Of a stretch of DNA of 64,000 bases, positions 1 through 8,169 are shown piece after piece. This stretch comes from Archangium gephyra (GTDB lineage: Bacteria > Myxococcota > Myxococcia > Myxococcales > Myxococcaceae), in the NCBI RefSeq assembly GCF_001027285.1, contig NZ_CP011509.1, positions 3,790,501 through 3,854,500 of the forward strand, written 5' to 3'. The notes below the pieces were generated by a model. The model made no database searches, was not told the DNA's origin, and saw only the letters and a list, made by a program, of their open reading frames with translations. Both the position numbers and the translations under genes were made by a program. Within the stretch, counting starts at the first letter, position 1, and each line of letters begins with the position of its first letter.

Positions 1-830
1 CTGGTCTGGCTCGCGTCGAGCGCCTCCTGGGCCGTCCGGGTGGCGGTGACGTCCCGGAACAGCGTGACGAAGCCCTCGGGGCTGGGCGTGATGGTCACCC
101 GCAGCCACTGGCCGAGCGAGGGGAGGTGCTCCTCGAACTCCACGGCCTGGTGCCGCTCCATCGCGTCGATCTGCCCCTTGAACAGCCGGGAGTCTCCGAG
201 CGTGGGGGGATCCTCCCAGAGCGAATGGCCCTGGAGCATCCGGGGAACCCGCTCGGAGTCACCGTAGAGGACGCGCAGCGCCGGGACGTTCACGTAGGTG
301 ATCCGCCACTGCCGGTCCACGATGAGGATTCCATCCGGCAATCCATCCACCACCGCGCGCAGGTCAGTGCCCACCGGGGGCAGCTCGGCCTGAAACCGGG
401 CGTGCTCGAGGCGGACGAACTCGACGCTCGAGGTGGCCGTGCTCTCGTCGAGCGCGGCCAGGAGCCGCCGCAGCTCCGGGGCCGCCAGGGGCTCCTCGCG
501 TTGGAGGACCCCGAGCATCACCTCGCGGAGCAGGCTGTACTCGAGGAGGATCTGATCGAGGGAGAACCCGCCGAGCTTCGAGCGCTGCTCTCCATGCTCC
601 TTGCCCAGCTCCCGGAGCTTCTGCTGCGCGGAGGACTCTCCGGCCATCCACGCGGCGTAGTGGAGGATGCACTCGGGCAGGGAGTCGATGATGAGGCTGG
701 CGGGCTTGTCCTTCGCCGCGGGGACACGGGCCCGGACAGCGGCCAGCCAGTCCTGGCAGATGCTGTCGCGCGAGCGTCTGATTCGTGCCGAGGTGGCCTG
801 GGCGGGGCCGGGGGCGCGAATGTCGTCCAT
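1..830 (-). CDS. PAS-domain sensor protein, probable histidine kinase (N-terminal part)
   Basis: The gene starts at an ATG on the minus strand and stays open through the left window edge, so only about 276 N-terminal residues are visible. Residues ~1-130 are helical and resemble the RsbRD-N/RGS-like sensory domains that often precede PAS domains (motifs RRSRDSICQDWLAAV, ILLEYSLLREVML). From ~145 there is a clear PAS fold (DLRAVVDGLPDGILIVDRQW, then TPSPEGFVTLFRDVTATR at its end). No kinase core is visible because the sequence ends, so histidine kinase is inferred from the usual architecture. A diguanylate cyclase or RsbU-type phosphatase is also possible. There is no membrane segment in the visible part, so it is probably a cytoplasmic sensor. 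Confidence 0.75.
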   Translation of the reverse strand, partial: MDDIRAPGPAQATSARIRRSRDSICQDWLAAVRARVPAAKDKPASLIIDSLPECILHYAAWMAGESSAQQKLRELGKEHGEQRSKLGGFSLDQILLEYSLLREVMLGVLQREEPLAAPELRRLLAALDESTATSSVEFVRLEHARFQAELPPVGTDLRAVVDGLPDGILIVDRQWRITYVNVPALRVLYGDSERVPRMLQGHSLWEDPPTLGDSRLFKGQIDAMERHQAVEFEEHLPSLGQWLRVTITPSPEGFVTLFRDVTATRTAQEALDASQT

Positions 831-945
831 GGTCACAAGCTGGGCGGGGTGGGGTGGCGGCGGAAGGGAGGGCTGTCCGCCGGGCGAGCCCCCGCCCTTC
901 CGGAGGACGGGAGCCGCGAGGTCCGTGGGCCCACCCACGACTCGC

Positions 946-1425
946 TCACGTGCCCTGGATGTCCGGGGTGCTCGGCGTGTCCGTCATCCGAGCCTCGGAG
1001 GTCTCCACGCCCGTGTCCTCTCCGGTGTGCTCCATCTCCATGCGCAGGCCGTTCAGGAAGTTCTCCCGATCCCTCGCGTCCATCGCGCCGAGCACCCGGG
1101 AGGCGATCATCCGCATCACACTGAGCTGTGCATGGAAGGGCAGTTCGAAGACCTGATCGATGAGCTTCGTCACCGACTCGCCAGCGCTCCGCTGGGGCGT
1201 GTCCAGGGTCATGCCCATGCCCGCGCCCGTGTCCATGCCGGTATGGCGCTTCACCGTCTCCGTCCCGTTGCCGAAACCGTGAACCGGGACGCCCCGGATG
1301 CCGGTCTCCATGTGATGCTGGGGCATCTCCATCGCGGCGGCTTCGCGGATGGTCATCTGGCCCTTGCGCTTGTCGGGGTGGTTCTCGGTCGTGGGGGTGA
1401 TGATGTCCTTGTCGTCCTGGGTCAT
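946..1425 (-). CDS. Hypothetical protein, Met/Thr-rich, acidic C terminus
   Basis: 159 residues. The start is placed at an ATG with GAGGAG about 8 bases upstream; an upstream in-frame extension overlaps the neighbouring R3H gene antisense and lacks coding character. The N terminus is charged and low in complexity (DDKDIITPTTENHPDKRKGQ), with a faint resemblance to KGG-type stress-protein repeats. The C-terminal half is helical (ESVTKLIDQVFELPFHAQLS, FLNGLRMEMEH). No signal peptide, membrane segment or catalytic motif is visible. It is divergently oriented to the downstream ATPase gene. The function is not recognised. Confidence 0.6.
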   Translation of the reverse strand: MTQDDKDIITPTTENHPDKRKGQMTIREAAAMEMPQHHMETGIRGVPVHGFGNGTETVKRHTGMDTGAGMGMTLDTPQRSAGESVTKLIDQVFELPFHAQLSVMRMIASRVLGAMDARDRENFLNGLRMEMEHTGEDTGVETSEARMTDTPSTPDIQGT

Positions 1426-1630
1426 GGGGTCGCTCCTCGGGGGGTAGGGGCTGGGGGCCCGTGGCCTCCAGTCATGCCCCTTGTCCTGAGCTATGCAGGC
1501 CCCGGGTTCGCACCCAGTCACGAGAGAGCGGCGATGCCCTTGAATGCCCGCTAGCATCGGGTGCTCCGCTGCCCCCCGGCCGCCAGACCACGTGCAACCC
1601 GACTCGGAAGGATTCACCTTTAGACACGTT

Positions 1631-3274
1631 ATGACCTCACGCGACGCCATTGCCGTTCCTGATGACGACTTCCAGCTCCTCATGAGCGTGCTGCCCGCGG
1701 CGCTGAAGGCCGCGGTCCGGGATCTGCCGCCCGGGGAGGTGCTCGAGGTGGTGATGGACCTTGGCCGCCCGCCCGAGGCCCGGCTCACCAGCCGGGTGGT
1801 GCGCCTGTCCGAGACCCCCATTACCCGCGAGGATCTGGCCCATGTGCTCGCGCAGGTGGGCACGGTGAGCGAGGACAACCGCGCCGGCATCGAGCGCACC
1901 CTCCACCGCGTCTCCGCCATCCGCAACCGGCAGGGCAAGGTGGTGGGCCTCACGCTGCGCGTGGGCCGCGCCATCTACGGCACCATCGACATGCTCAAGG
2001 ATCTCATCGCCTCGGGCCTGAACATCCTGCTGCTCGGCCGGCCCGGTGTGGGCAAGACGACCAAGCTGCGCGAGGTGGCCCGCGTGCTCGCCGATGACCT
2101 GGGCAAGCGCGTCATGGTGGTGGACACCTCCAACGAGATTGGTGGCGACGGCGACATCCCCCATCCGGGCATCGGCGGCGCGCGCCGCATGCAGGTGTCG
2201 CGGCCGGACCGCCAGCACGACGTGATGATCGAGGCGGTGGAGAACCACATGCCGGAGGCCATCATCGTCGATGAGATCGGCACCTCGGCCGAGGCCTCCG
2301 CGGCCCGCACCATCGCCGAGCGTGGCGTGCAGCTGGTGGCCACGGCCCACGGCAACACGCTGGAGAACCTGGTGCTCAACCCCACGCTGTCGGACCTCGT
2401 GGGCGGCGTGCACACCGTCACGCTCAGCGATGAGGAGGCGCGGCGGCGCCGCACGCAGAAGACGATCAACGAGCGCCGCGCCCCGCCCACCTTCGACGTG
2501 GTGGTGGAGATGGTGAGCCGCGACGAGGTGCTGGTGCACCGCGACACCGCCCAGTCGGTGGACCGGCTGCTGGCGGGGGAGAACGTGGGCGGCGAGCGGC
2601 GCCAGCTCGTCGAGGGCGAGGTGGAGGTGAAGGAGGAGCCGCAGTCGGTGGCCCCGCTGCCCGTCCGGTCCTCCGAGCTCCCTGCCACCGCGGCGTCCCG
2701 GGCGGCCCCGCGCCGGAGCGGCGGTGCCCAGCCCGGCCTGCGCCAGGGCACCACGCGCGTCTATGCCCACGCCGCCAGCCGGGACCTGCTCGAGCGGGTG
2801 CTGCGAGACCTGGGCCCGGACGCGCGGGTGGTGGGTCGGCTGGAGAACGCGGATGTCATCCTCACGCTGCGCTCGCGCGCCAATGATCCGAAGCTGCGGA
2901 AGATCTCCGAGAAGACGGGAGCGCGGGTGTTGGCCATCAAGCGCAACAGCTCGTCGGAGATGCGGCGGGTGCTGCGCGACGTCTTCCTCATCGCCGAGGG
3001 CGTGGACGAGGAGCAGGTGCGCGAGGCGGTGGCCGAGGCCGAGCACGCCATCCAGCGCGTGTTGAGCGAGAGCGTGGTGGTGCCGCTGGCCCCGAGGCCG
3101 CCCCGGCTGCGCAAGCTGCAGCACCGGCTCGTCTCGCGCTACCACCTGGAGACGGTGAGCCATGGCAGCGAGCCCCAGCGCCACCTCATCATCTACCCGC
3201 TGGGCGCGCTGGTGGACATCCCCCGGGACCAGCAGGACATGGAAGGCGAGGAGGGCGTGGAGGGCATGGCCTGA
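1631..3274 (+). CDS. R3H domain-containing AAA ATPase (SpoIIIAA/Ycf45-like)
   Basis: 547 residues. The Walker A motif GRPGVGKTT is at ~137-145 and the Walker B motif IIVDEIGT at ~211-218, followed by a sensor-like VATAHGNT. This is the SpoIIIAA/Ycf45 type of secretion-ATPase-like P-loop NTPase. After a Pro/Arg-rich linker (~340-375) the C terminus carries a globular module and an R3H motif (RLRKLQHRLVSRY, R-x3-H, ~495-510), which in this family binds single-stranded nucleic acid. It is probably a cytoplasmic nucleic-acid-associated ATPase, with its biological role unknown outside sporulation. An in-frame GTG/ATG extension upstream exists, but the internal ATG after GACACGTT begins the family-like N terminus. 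It converges with the BON gene. Confidence 0.85.
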   Translation: MTSRDAIAVPDDDFQLLMSVLPAALKAAVRDLPPGEVLEVVMDLGRPPEARLTSRVVRLSETPITREDLAHVLAQVGTVSEDNRAGIERTLHRVSAIRNRQGKVVGLTLRVGRAIYGTIDMLKDLIASGLNILLLGRPGVGKTTKLREVARVLADDLGKRVMVVDTSNEIGGDGDIPHPGIGGARRMQVSRPDRQHDVMIEAVENHMPEAIIVDEIGTSAEASAARTIAERGVQLVATAHGNTLENLVLNPTLSDLVGGVHTVTLSDEEARRRRTQKTINERRAPPTFDVVVEMVSRDEVLVHRDTAQSVDRLLAGENVGGERRQLVEGEVEVKEEPQSVAPLPVRSSELPATAASRAAPRRSGGAQPGLRQGTTRVYAHAASRDLLERVLRDLGPDARVVGRLENADVILTLRSRANDPKLRKISEKTGARVLAIKRNSSSEMRRVLRDVFLIAEGVDEEQVREAVAEAEHAIQRVLSESVVVPLAPRPPRLRKLQHRLVSRYHLETVSHGSEPQRHLIIYPLGALVDIPRDQQDMEGEEGVEGMA

Positions 3275-3314
3275 GGCCGCGCTCCCCTCACACCCTCCCG
3301 GGTGACACGGGCCC

Positions 3315-3896
3315 TCAGCCGCCCATGTGCGGCTGATCGTCCCGAGGCTCCTTCGACTGCTCGTCCCGCTCCCGCGGTTCCAGCGCGCCGTGGGCCATGG
3401 GCCTGCCCTCCATGGGCCGCACGCGCACGCGGTTGTGGACGTCGTGCACCCCGCGCACGTTGGCGGCCATGTCCTCGATGGCGCGCTTCTGCCAGCGCTC
3501 CTCCACCGTGCCACTCAGCGTCACCTCGCCCTGGGCGACGGTGACCTCCACGTCGCCCACGTCCACGGGGCCCTCCATGAGCCGCTCGCAGACGTCCTCG
3601 CGGATGCGGTCATCCGCGCGCTGGTAGCCCCGCGGCGGACGGGCGGGGCCGCGCTGCCGGCCTTCCATCCGGTCCAGCTTCGCGTCGTAGCTGCCCGGGC
3701 GGTAGCCGCGCTCGTAGGCACCGAGCCCGCCGTAGCCTCCCTGGTTGTAGCCGCGCTCGGCGCCGGACGAGCCGTAGCCCGGGCGGCCCGGCTCTCCGCG
3801 CTGCGTTCCGTCGTCCCGCACCGGGCGCTCCATGCGCCGCGCGCGCACGGGGAAGCGTTGCTCCTGGCCTTGGCTGTCGTTGTCTCGCTGTGCCAT
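3315..3896 (-). CDS. BON domain-containing protein (short paralogue)
   Basis: 193 residues, ATG start behind AGGAG. Residues ~1-85 are disordered and rich in Arg, Gly, Tyr and Gln. Residues ~90-165 form one BON domain (DDRIREDVCERLMEG ... VTVAQGEVTLSGTVEERWQK ... GVHDVHNRVRV). BON modules occur in OsmY-type periplasmic stress proteins and are thought to bind phospholipid or act as structural tags. No signal peptide is visible, so a cytoplasmic or RG-rich nucleic-acid-associated role is also possible. It lies 38 bp downstream of a longer paralogue with the same architecture, which suggests tandem duplication in one operon. Confidence 0.8.
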   Translation of the reverse strand: MAQRDNDSQGQEQRFPVRARRMERPVRDDGTQRGEPGRPGYGSSGAERGYNQGGYGGLGAYERGYRPGSYDAKLDRMEGRQRGPARPPRGYQRADDRIREDVCERLMEGPVDVGDVEVTVAQGEVTLSGTVEERWQKRAIEDMAANVRGVHDVHNRVRVRPMEGRPMAHGALEPRERDEQSKEPRDDQPHMGG

Positions 3897-3934
3897 GTGG
3901 ACTCCTCTCCTGTCGGATGTGTGGGGCACCGCCC

Positions 3935-5020
3935 TCACGAGTGCAGCGTCCGGTCCTGCCGCGTTCCCGAGTCCCGCCGCGAGTCGTCCTCGCGCGGCTG
4001 CTCGCGGGCGACGCGGAGCTCGTTGTTGACCTCCTTCACCCCGAGCACCTCCTCGGCCAGGTCCTCGATGGCGCGCTTCTCGTCGCGGCTCTTCACGGTG
4101 CCGGTGAGGGTGACCTCGCCCTTCGCCACCTGGACGGAGACGTCGTCGGCATCCATCCAGCCCTGCATCAGCCGGTCGCAGATGTCCTCGCGGATGCGGT
4201 CATCCGAGCGCTGGTAGCCGCGCGGCCCCCGGCCCTGGCGGCGCGGCGGCTCCGGGGACTGCTCGTCGTACGGGTAGGCGCCCTGCATGCCGCCGCGGCC
4301 CGCGCCGTGGCCCATGTCCCGGTCCATGTCGCGCGTGGGGCTGGTGGAGTAGCCGGTGCGCGGGCGCTGCTCGATGTACGAGGACTGCACGCGCGGCGGC
4401 TGGTAGTCGTCATCACCGAAGCCCCGGGTGCCGAAGCCCCGGTCGCGGCCCTGGTCCTGGCTCCAGCCCCGTCCCCAGCCGTAGCGCTCGGAGTCCTCGC
4501 GGCTGCCGCTCGCCCCCAGCCCGTACTGGCCCCGGTCCCAGCGGTCCGTGTCGTAGGGCTGCGTGCGCTGGGCGCCGGGCTCGCCGTAGCGGTCGAAGTC
4601 GCCCCGCACCCGATCGCGCGACAGCTCGCTCCAGAAGCCCTCGCCGAACTCCTCGCCGGGCCCACCCGCGCGGCGCACGCCCGGAGCGCCGCGCATCAGC
4701 CCGCCGCGGTGGTACTCCTCGCGGCTGTCCTGGTCGAAGCGGCCCCGGTCCTCGTCACCGCCGTACTCGTAGCCCCGGCCGTAGCGGCCCACCTCCTGGT
4801 CGCTGAAGCCGCTTCCCCTCATGCCTTCGCCGCCTCCGCGTCCGGAGCGGCCGCGGCCCCGGTGCTCGTCCCGGCCCCGGCCCGGTCCCCGGTCCTCGCC
4901 GCTGTAGCCGCGCACGCGGCCCATGTCCCGCCCGCGCTCCGTGGTGTCCCGCCGGTTGCCGCGCTCCGGGTCCTGGCCCCGCCCCTGCCACTCCACGTCC
5001 GACCGCCGCCTGTCCGCCAT
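3935..5020 (-). CDS. BON domain-containing protein with long RG/DRY-rich disordered region
   Basis: 361 residues, ATG start with a strong AGGAGG ribosome site. Residues ~1-270 are almost wholly disordered, dominated by Arg, Gly, Asp, Tyr and Glu (GRGRDEHRGRGRSGRGGG and many DRG/RYG repeats). The BON domain is at ~275-345 (DDRIREDICDRLMQGWMDA, VQVAKGEVTLTGTVKSRDEK). The low-complexity part resembles RGG/RG intrinsically disordered proteins that bind RNA or form condensates; this is inference from composition only. It is transcribed together with the shorter BON paralogue. It has no signal peptide, unlike classical OsmY. Confidence 0.78.
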   Translation of the reverse strand: MADRRRSDVEWQGRGQDPERGNRRDTTERGRDMGRVRGYSGEDRGPGRGRDEHRGRGRSGRGGGEGMRGSGFSDQEVGRYGRGYEYGGDEDRGRFDQDSREEYHRGGLMRGAPGVRRAGGPGEEFGEGFWSELSRDRVRGDFDRYGEPGAQRTQPYDTDRWDRGQYGLGASGSREDSERYGWGRGWSQDQGRDRGFGTRGFGDDDYQPPRVQSSYIEQRPRTGYSTSPTRDMDRDMGHGAGRGGMQGAYPYDEQSPEPPRRQGRGPRGYQRSDDRIREDICDRLMQGWMDADDVSVQVAKGEVTLTGTVKSRDEKRAIEDLAEEVLGVKEVNNELRVAREQPREDDSRRDSGTRQDRTLHS

Positions 5021-5105
5021 CGCCGCCTCCTTGGGGTATGGATTGCCCTGAGGGTCGTACCGGCTCGCACCTCCGGCAAGGGGGCGTCCGCGGCAGGCCG
5101 TCCGG

Positions 5106-5426
5106 CTATCCCTCCCCGCGGGACGAGGCCTCCGCCCAGCGCTCGACCCAGGTACGCCGTGCCACCCATGCCACCACCAGGGACACCGCTCCGAGCAGCC
5201 CCAATTCCAGGCCCTCGGGGTGACGCACCGCGCAGGCGCCGACGAGCAGTCCGGCCAGCAACACCAGGAACGTGGACAGTCCGTGGTGGAAGCGGGCGAC
5301 GTCCGTGCGCGGCCAGGAGTCGTCTTCCGCACGGGCCTTGCGTCCCATGGCCACCATTCCCCGCGCCACGGCCAGCAGGAAGAGCGCGTAACCGCAGGCC
5401 CACAGCACCTCGTCGTGGATGCTCAT
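5106..5426 (-). CDS. Small membrane protein coupled to nitric oxide reductase
   Basis: 106 residues. The start ATG overlaps the stop of the upstream norB gene (ATGA), so translation is probably coupled. Three hydrophobic segments (VLWACGYALFLLAVARGMV; STFLVLLAGLLVGACAV; LLGAVSLVVAWVA) predict a polytopic inner-membrane protein ending in a charged tail. No named family is recognised. Context suggests an accessory or assembly partner of the NO reductase. Confidence 0.65.
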   Translation of the reverse strand: MSIHDEVLWACGYALFLLAVARGMVAMGRKARAEDDSWPRTDVARFHHGLSTFLVLLAGLLVGACAVRHPEGLELGLLGAVSLVVAWVARRTWVERWAEASSRGEG

Positions 5427-7723
5427 GGTTGTCCCTCGAACGGTCCGGCCGCGCCGTCCACCCGGGTGAAGAGCGGGGCGGGCTCCGGACCGGTCTGTTC
5501 CGTGTGCGGCACCCGGTGGCGCACGCCCCGCCAGCACAACAGCACCAGGGGCAGCACGCCGCCGAGGATGAAGAGGGCATCCCCGGGCAGCCGCATCCAC
5601 TCGAGCAGCTCCACGCGCTCGCTGGTGAGGAAGTCGAGCTGGCGCGCCTCGTGGTAGCCGTGGCTGACGGACTCGTGCAGCTGCAGCACGCCCAGCGGGA
5701 AGAGGGTGGCGAACACCATCCACGCCAGCCCGAGGTTGAGGGACCAGAAGCTGAGCTTCGCGGCGCGCTCGGACCAGCGCTCCTCGGGGATGAGGTAGCG
5801 CAGGGCGAAGAGCGCCAGCGCCACGGCCAGCATGCCGTAGACGCCCATCATCGCCGCGTGGCCGTGGTTGGAGGTGAGCGCGGTGCCAATCTCGTAGTAC
5901 GACACGATGGGCAGGTTGATGAGGAAGCCGAAGACACCGGCGCCCAGGAAGTTCCAGAAGCCCACCGACACCAGGAAGAGGATGGCCCAGCGGTGGGGGA
6001 AGGGCGCGTGGGACTTCGCGTCCTGCTCGCGGCCGAGCCGCAGGAAGCTCCACGCCTCCACGGTGAGGAAGGTGAGGGGGATGACCTCGGCGGCGGAGAA
6101 GAAGGCGCCCAGCGCCATGTGCTCCGCCGGGGTGCCGGAGAAGTACAGGTGGTGCATGGTGCCGATGACGCCGCCGGCCGAGTACAGGATGACGTCCAGG
6201 TAGATGACGCGCAGGGCCACGCGCTCGGACACCACGCCCAGCAGCACGAAGATGTAGGCCACCATGAGGGTGGTGAAGAGCTCGAGGAAGTCCTCCACCC
6301 ACAGGTGCACTACCCAGAAGCGCCAGAACTCGGTGAGGGTGAAGTGTGAATCGGGCCGGGCCAGCAGGCCCACCGCGTAGAAGGCGGGGATGGCCAGTGC
6401 CGAGTAGAAGAAGAGCCAGGGCATGTTGGCGGCGCTCTCGGTGCGCAGCTGGCGCCGCAGCACGCGGAAGAGCAGCACCACCCAGAAGAGCAGCCCCACC
6501 GACAGCAGCACCTGCCAGAAGCGCCCGAGGTCCAGGTACTCGAAGCCCTGGTTGCCGAACCACACGCTGGTGGTCCACCCGTGGATGCCGGCGAGCTCAC
6601 CCGCCATGCTCCCGAACACCACCACCGCGAGCGCCCCCAGCAGCCCGTAGGCGAGCCAGTGCTGCCCGCGAGGCTCGTGGCCGGCCACCAGGGGCGCCAG
6701 GAAGATGCCGGCGGCCAGGTACGAGGTGGCCACCCAGAGCAGGGCGAGCTGCACGTGCCAGGTGCGCGCGAGGTTGAAGGGCAGGAGGGTGGCCAGGTTG
6801 AAGCCGAAGAAGCTGGCCAGCTCCGCGCGGTAGTGCTGCGTGGCGCCGCCCAGCAGCGCCTGCATCAGGAAGAGCACCGCCATCACCAGGAAGAACCACG
6901 CGCACGCGCGCTGGGACGGGGTGAGGGACACCTCGCTGGGGCGGCGGAAGGACACCGTGCGCTGCTCGTGGCCGTGCCAGCCGAGGAAGTTCCACCGTCC
7001 GAAGACGGCCATCAGCAGGCCAATGCCTCCCAGCAGCGCGATGAGCGAGAGCACGCTCCACACCACCATGGGGCCCGTGGGGCCGTTGCCCACGCGCGGC
7101 TCCGGGGGCCAGTTGTTGGTGTACGTGTAGTCCTTGCCCGGCCGCAGGGTGGAGGACGTCCACGCCGTCCAGGCGAAGAAGGCGGTGAGCCGCCGGGTGT
7201 CCGCCTCGTCCGTGATGGCGCCCGGCCGCAGCCCCATCGCGGTGTCCGGCCGCGAGAAACTGGCGTGGTAGTGCTTCGCCAGTGTCTCGAAGGCCTCGGC
7301 CTGCTCCGCCGTGAGGACGAGCGTGCCGGTGTCCGCCGCGTACCGGTTCTCCTTGAAGTCCTTCACCGTGCGCGGCGCCGCCGCATCCTCCTGCCCGCCG
7401 ATCCGCTCGCGCACGAAGAGGGCCGAGCGGCGCAGGTAGTCCGCCGTGTAGTCCGGCCCCAGGTAGGCGCCGTGGCCGTACACCGAGCCGTACTGCATCA
7501 GCCCGTTGCGCAGGAAGATCTCCTGTCCGGCCAGGATGTCCTCCCGGGTGTAGACGGTCCTGCCGTCCGGGGTGACGGTCCGCTCGGGAAGTGGGGCGCT
7601 GTCCGTATGGGCCCGGTAGGCGAGCAGTCCCAGGACGAAGAAGCCGAAGAGCATCACCAGGACGGCGGCCTGCACCCAACCCCTGGACAGGAGGAACTCG
7701 CGTCGTCGCGGCTCGGCGTTCAT
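5423..7723 (-). CDS. norB: Quinol-dependent nitric oxide reductase (qNOR), NorB type
   Basis: 766 residues, the usual length for single-subunit qNOR, which reduces two NO to N2O with quinol electrons in the inner membrane. An N-terminal membrane anchor is followed by a periplasmic cytochrome c-like region without a CxxCH haem-c motif, as expected for qNOR. The catalytic haem-copper-type core then follows with many helices. Conserved elements: ARTWHVQLALLW (haem ligand His), HLWVEDFLELF, GTMHHLYFSG (metal-site histidines) and NHGHAAMMGVYGM. The start has AAGGAG upstream. It may serve NO detoxification or partial denitrification; no norC or norD is adjacent. A short inverted repeat lies upstream. 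Confidence 0.93.
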   Translation of the reverse strand: MNAEPRRREFLLSRGWVQAAVLVMLFGFFVLGLLAYRAHTDSAPLPERTVTPDGRTVYTREDILAGQEIFLRNGLMQYGSVYGHGAYLGPDYTADYLRRSALFVRERIGGQEDAAAPRTVKDFKENRYAADTGTLVLTAEQAEAFETLAKHYHASFSRPDTAMGLRPGAITDEADTRRLTAFFAWTAWTSSTLRPGKDYTYTNNWPPEPRVGNGPTGPMVVWSVLSLIALLGGIGLLMAVFGRWNFLGWHGHEQRTVSFRRPSEVSLTPSQRACAWFFLVMAVLFLMQALLGGATQHYRAELASFFGFNLATLLPFNLARTWHVQLALLWVATSYLAAGIFLAPLVAGHEPRGQHWLAYGLLGALAVVVFGSMAGELAGIHGWTTSVWFGNQGFEYLDLGRFWQVLLSVGLLFWVVLLFRVLRRQLRTESAANMPWLFFYSALAIPAFYAVGLLARPDSHFTLTEFWRFWVVHLWVEDFLELFTTLMVAYIFVLLGVVSERVALRVIYLDVILYSAGGVIGTMHHLYFSGTPAEHMALGAFFSAAEVIPLTFLTVEAWSFLRLGREQDAKSHAPFPHRWAILFLVSVGFWNFLGAGVFGFLINLPIVSYYEIGTALTSNHGHAAMMGVYGMLAVALALFALRYLIPEERWSERAAKLSFWSLNLGLAWMVFATLFPLGVLQLHESVSHGYHEARQLDFLTSERVELLEWMRLPGDALFILGGVLPLVLLCWRGVRHRVPHTEQTGPEPAPLFTRVDGAAGPFEGQP

Positions 7724-7799
7724 CCCCACTCCTTCGTGTGCCTCGGGTCTGGAGTGCCGTGCTCCTGGATCAACACCGTACTGGCAAGAGTTTGGTGTG

Positions 7800-7815
7800 G
7801 CACCGTGTGCGGTGC
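7800..7815. promoter_or_regulatory. Short inverted repeat upstream of norB
   Basis: GCACCG-TGTG-CGGTGC is a perfect 6-bp inverted repeat with a 4-base loop, about 77 bases upstream of the norB start. Its position suits an operator for an NO-responsive regulator, but it matches neither the FNR/DNR consensus (TTGAT-N4-ATCAA) nor an obvious NsrR site. It could also be chance in GC-rich DNA. Confidence 0.25.
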
Positions 7816-8169
7816 ATCCACTGCTCAACGAGCCTGACGTGGAGAGTGTTGGGAGTTGAATGGCGACACGACCAAGGAACACCATCGCCACCAACGGCAT
7901 GGCGACGCCTTCGACTTCAGCGGGAGTCAGCCCAGGTGGCGATACGCAGTCCAGATGGAATGTGGGTAGCTCTCATGGGCAAGAGCGGCTTGCGTGGATG
8001 CAACAAAGTGCGAGCCAAATCCTGCCAACATTCCAATGCGAGCTGGTGAATACTGATGGCAAGTGGCTGAAATTACGACGTTTTTCGCGGCCTGTAGAAT
8101 CGTTCAGGACGTCCCTGGACATGTTGTTGTCTGATGAACAGCTTGGATTTGGAGCTTGGAGGTACTGCC
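7816..8169. other. Intergenic stretch with drop in GC content, no supported gene
   Basis: This is the transition from the high-GC backbone to a lower-GC islet. A 112-codon plus-strand open frame (7860-8198) runs through it and overlaps the TIR-like gene start. It has no recognisable domain and only weak ribosome-site support, so it is not called. It may hold the promoter of the TIR-like gene and a decayed 5' gene. Confidence 0.4.

Noticed and set aside
7780-7815. Possible sigma-54 promoter near TGGCAC upstream of norB
   Set aside because: The GG-N10-GC spacing is not met on either strand.
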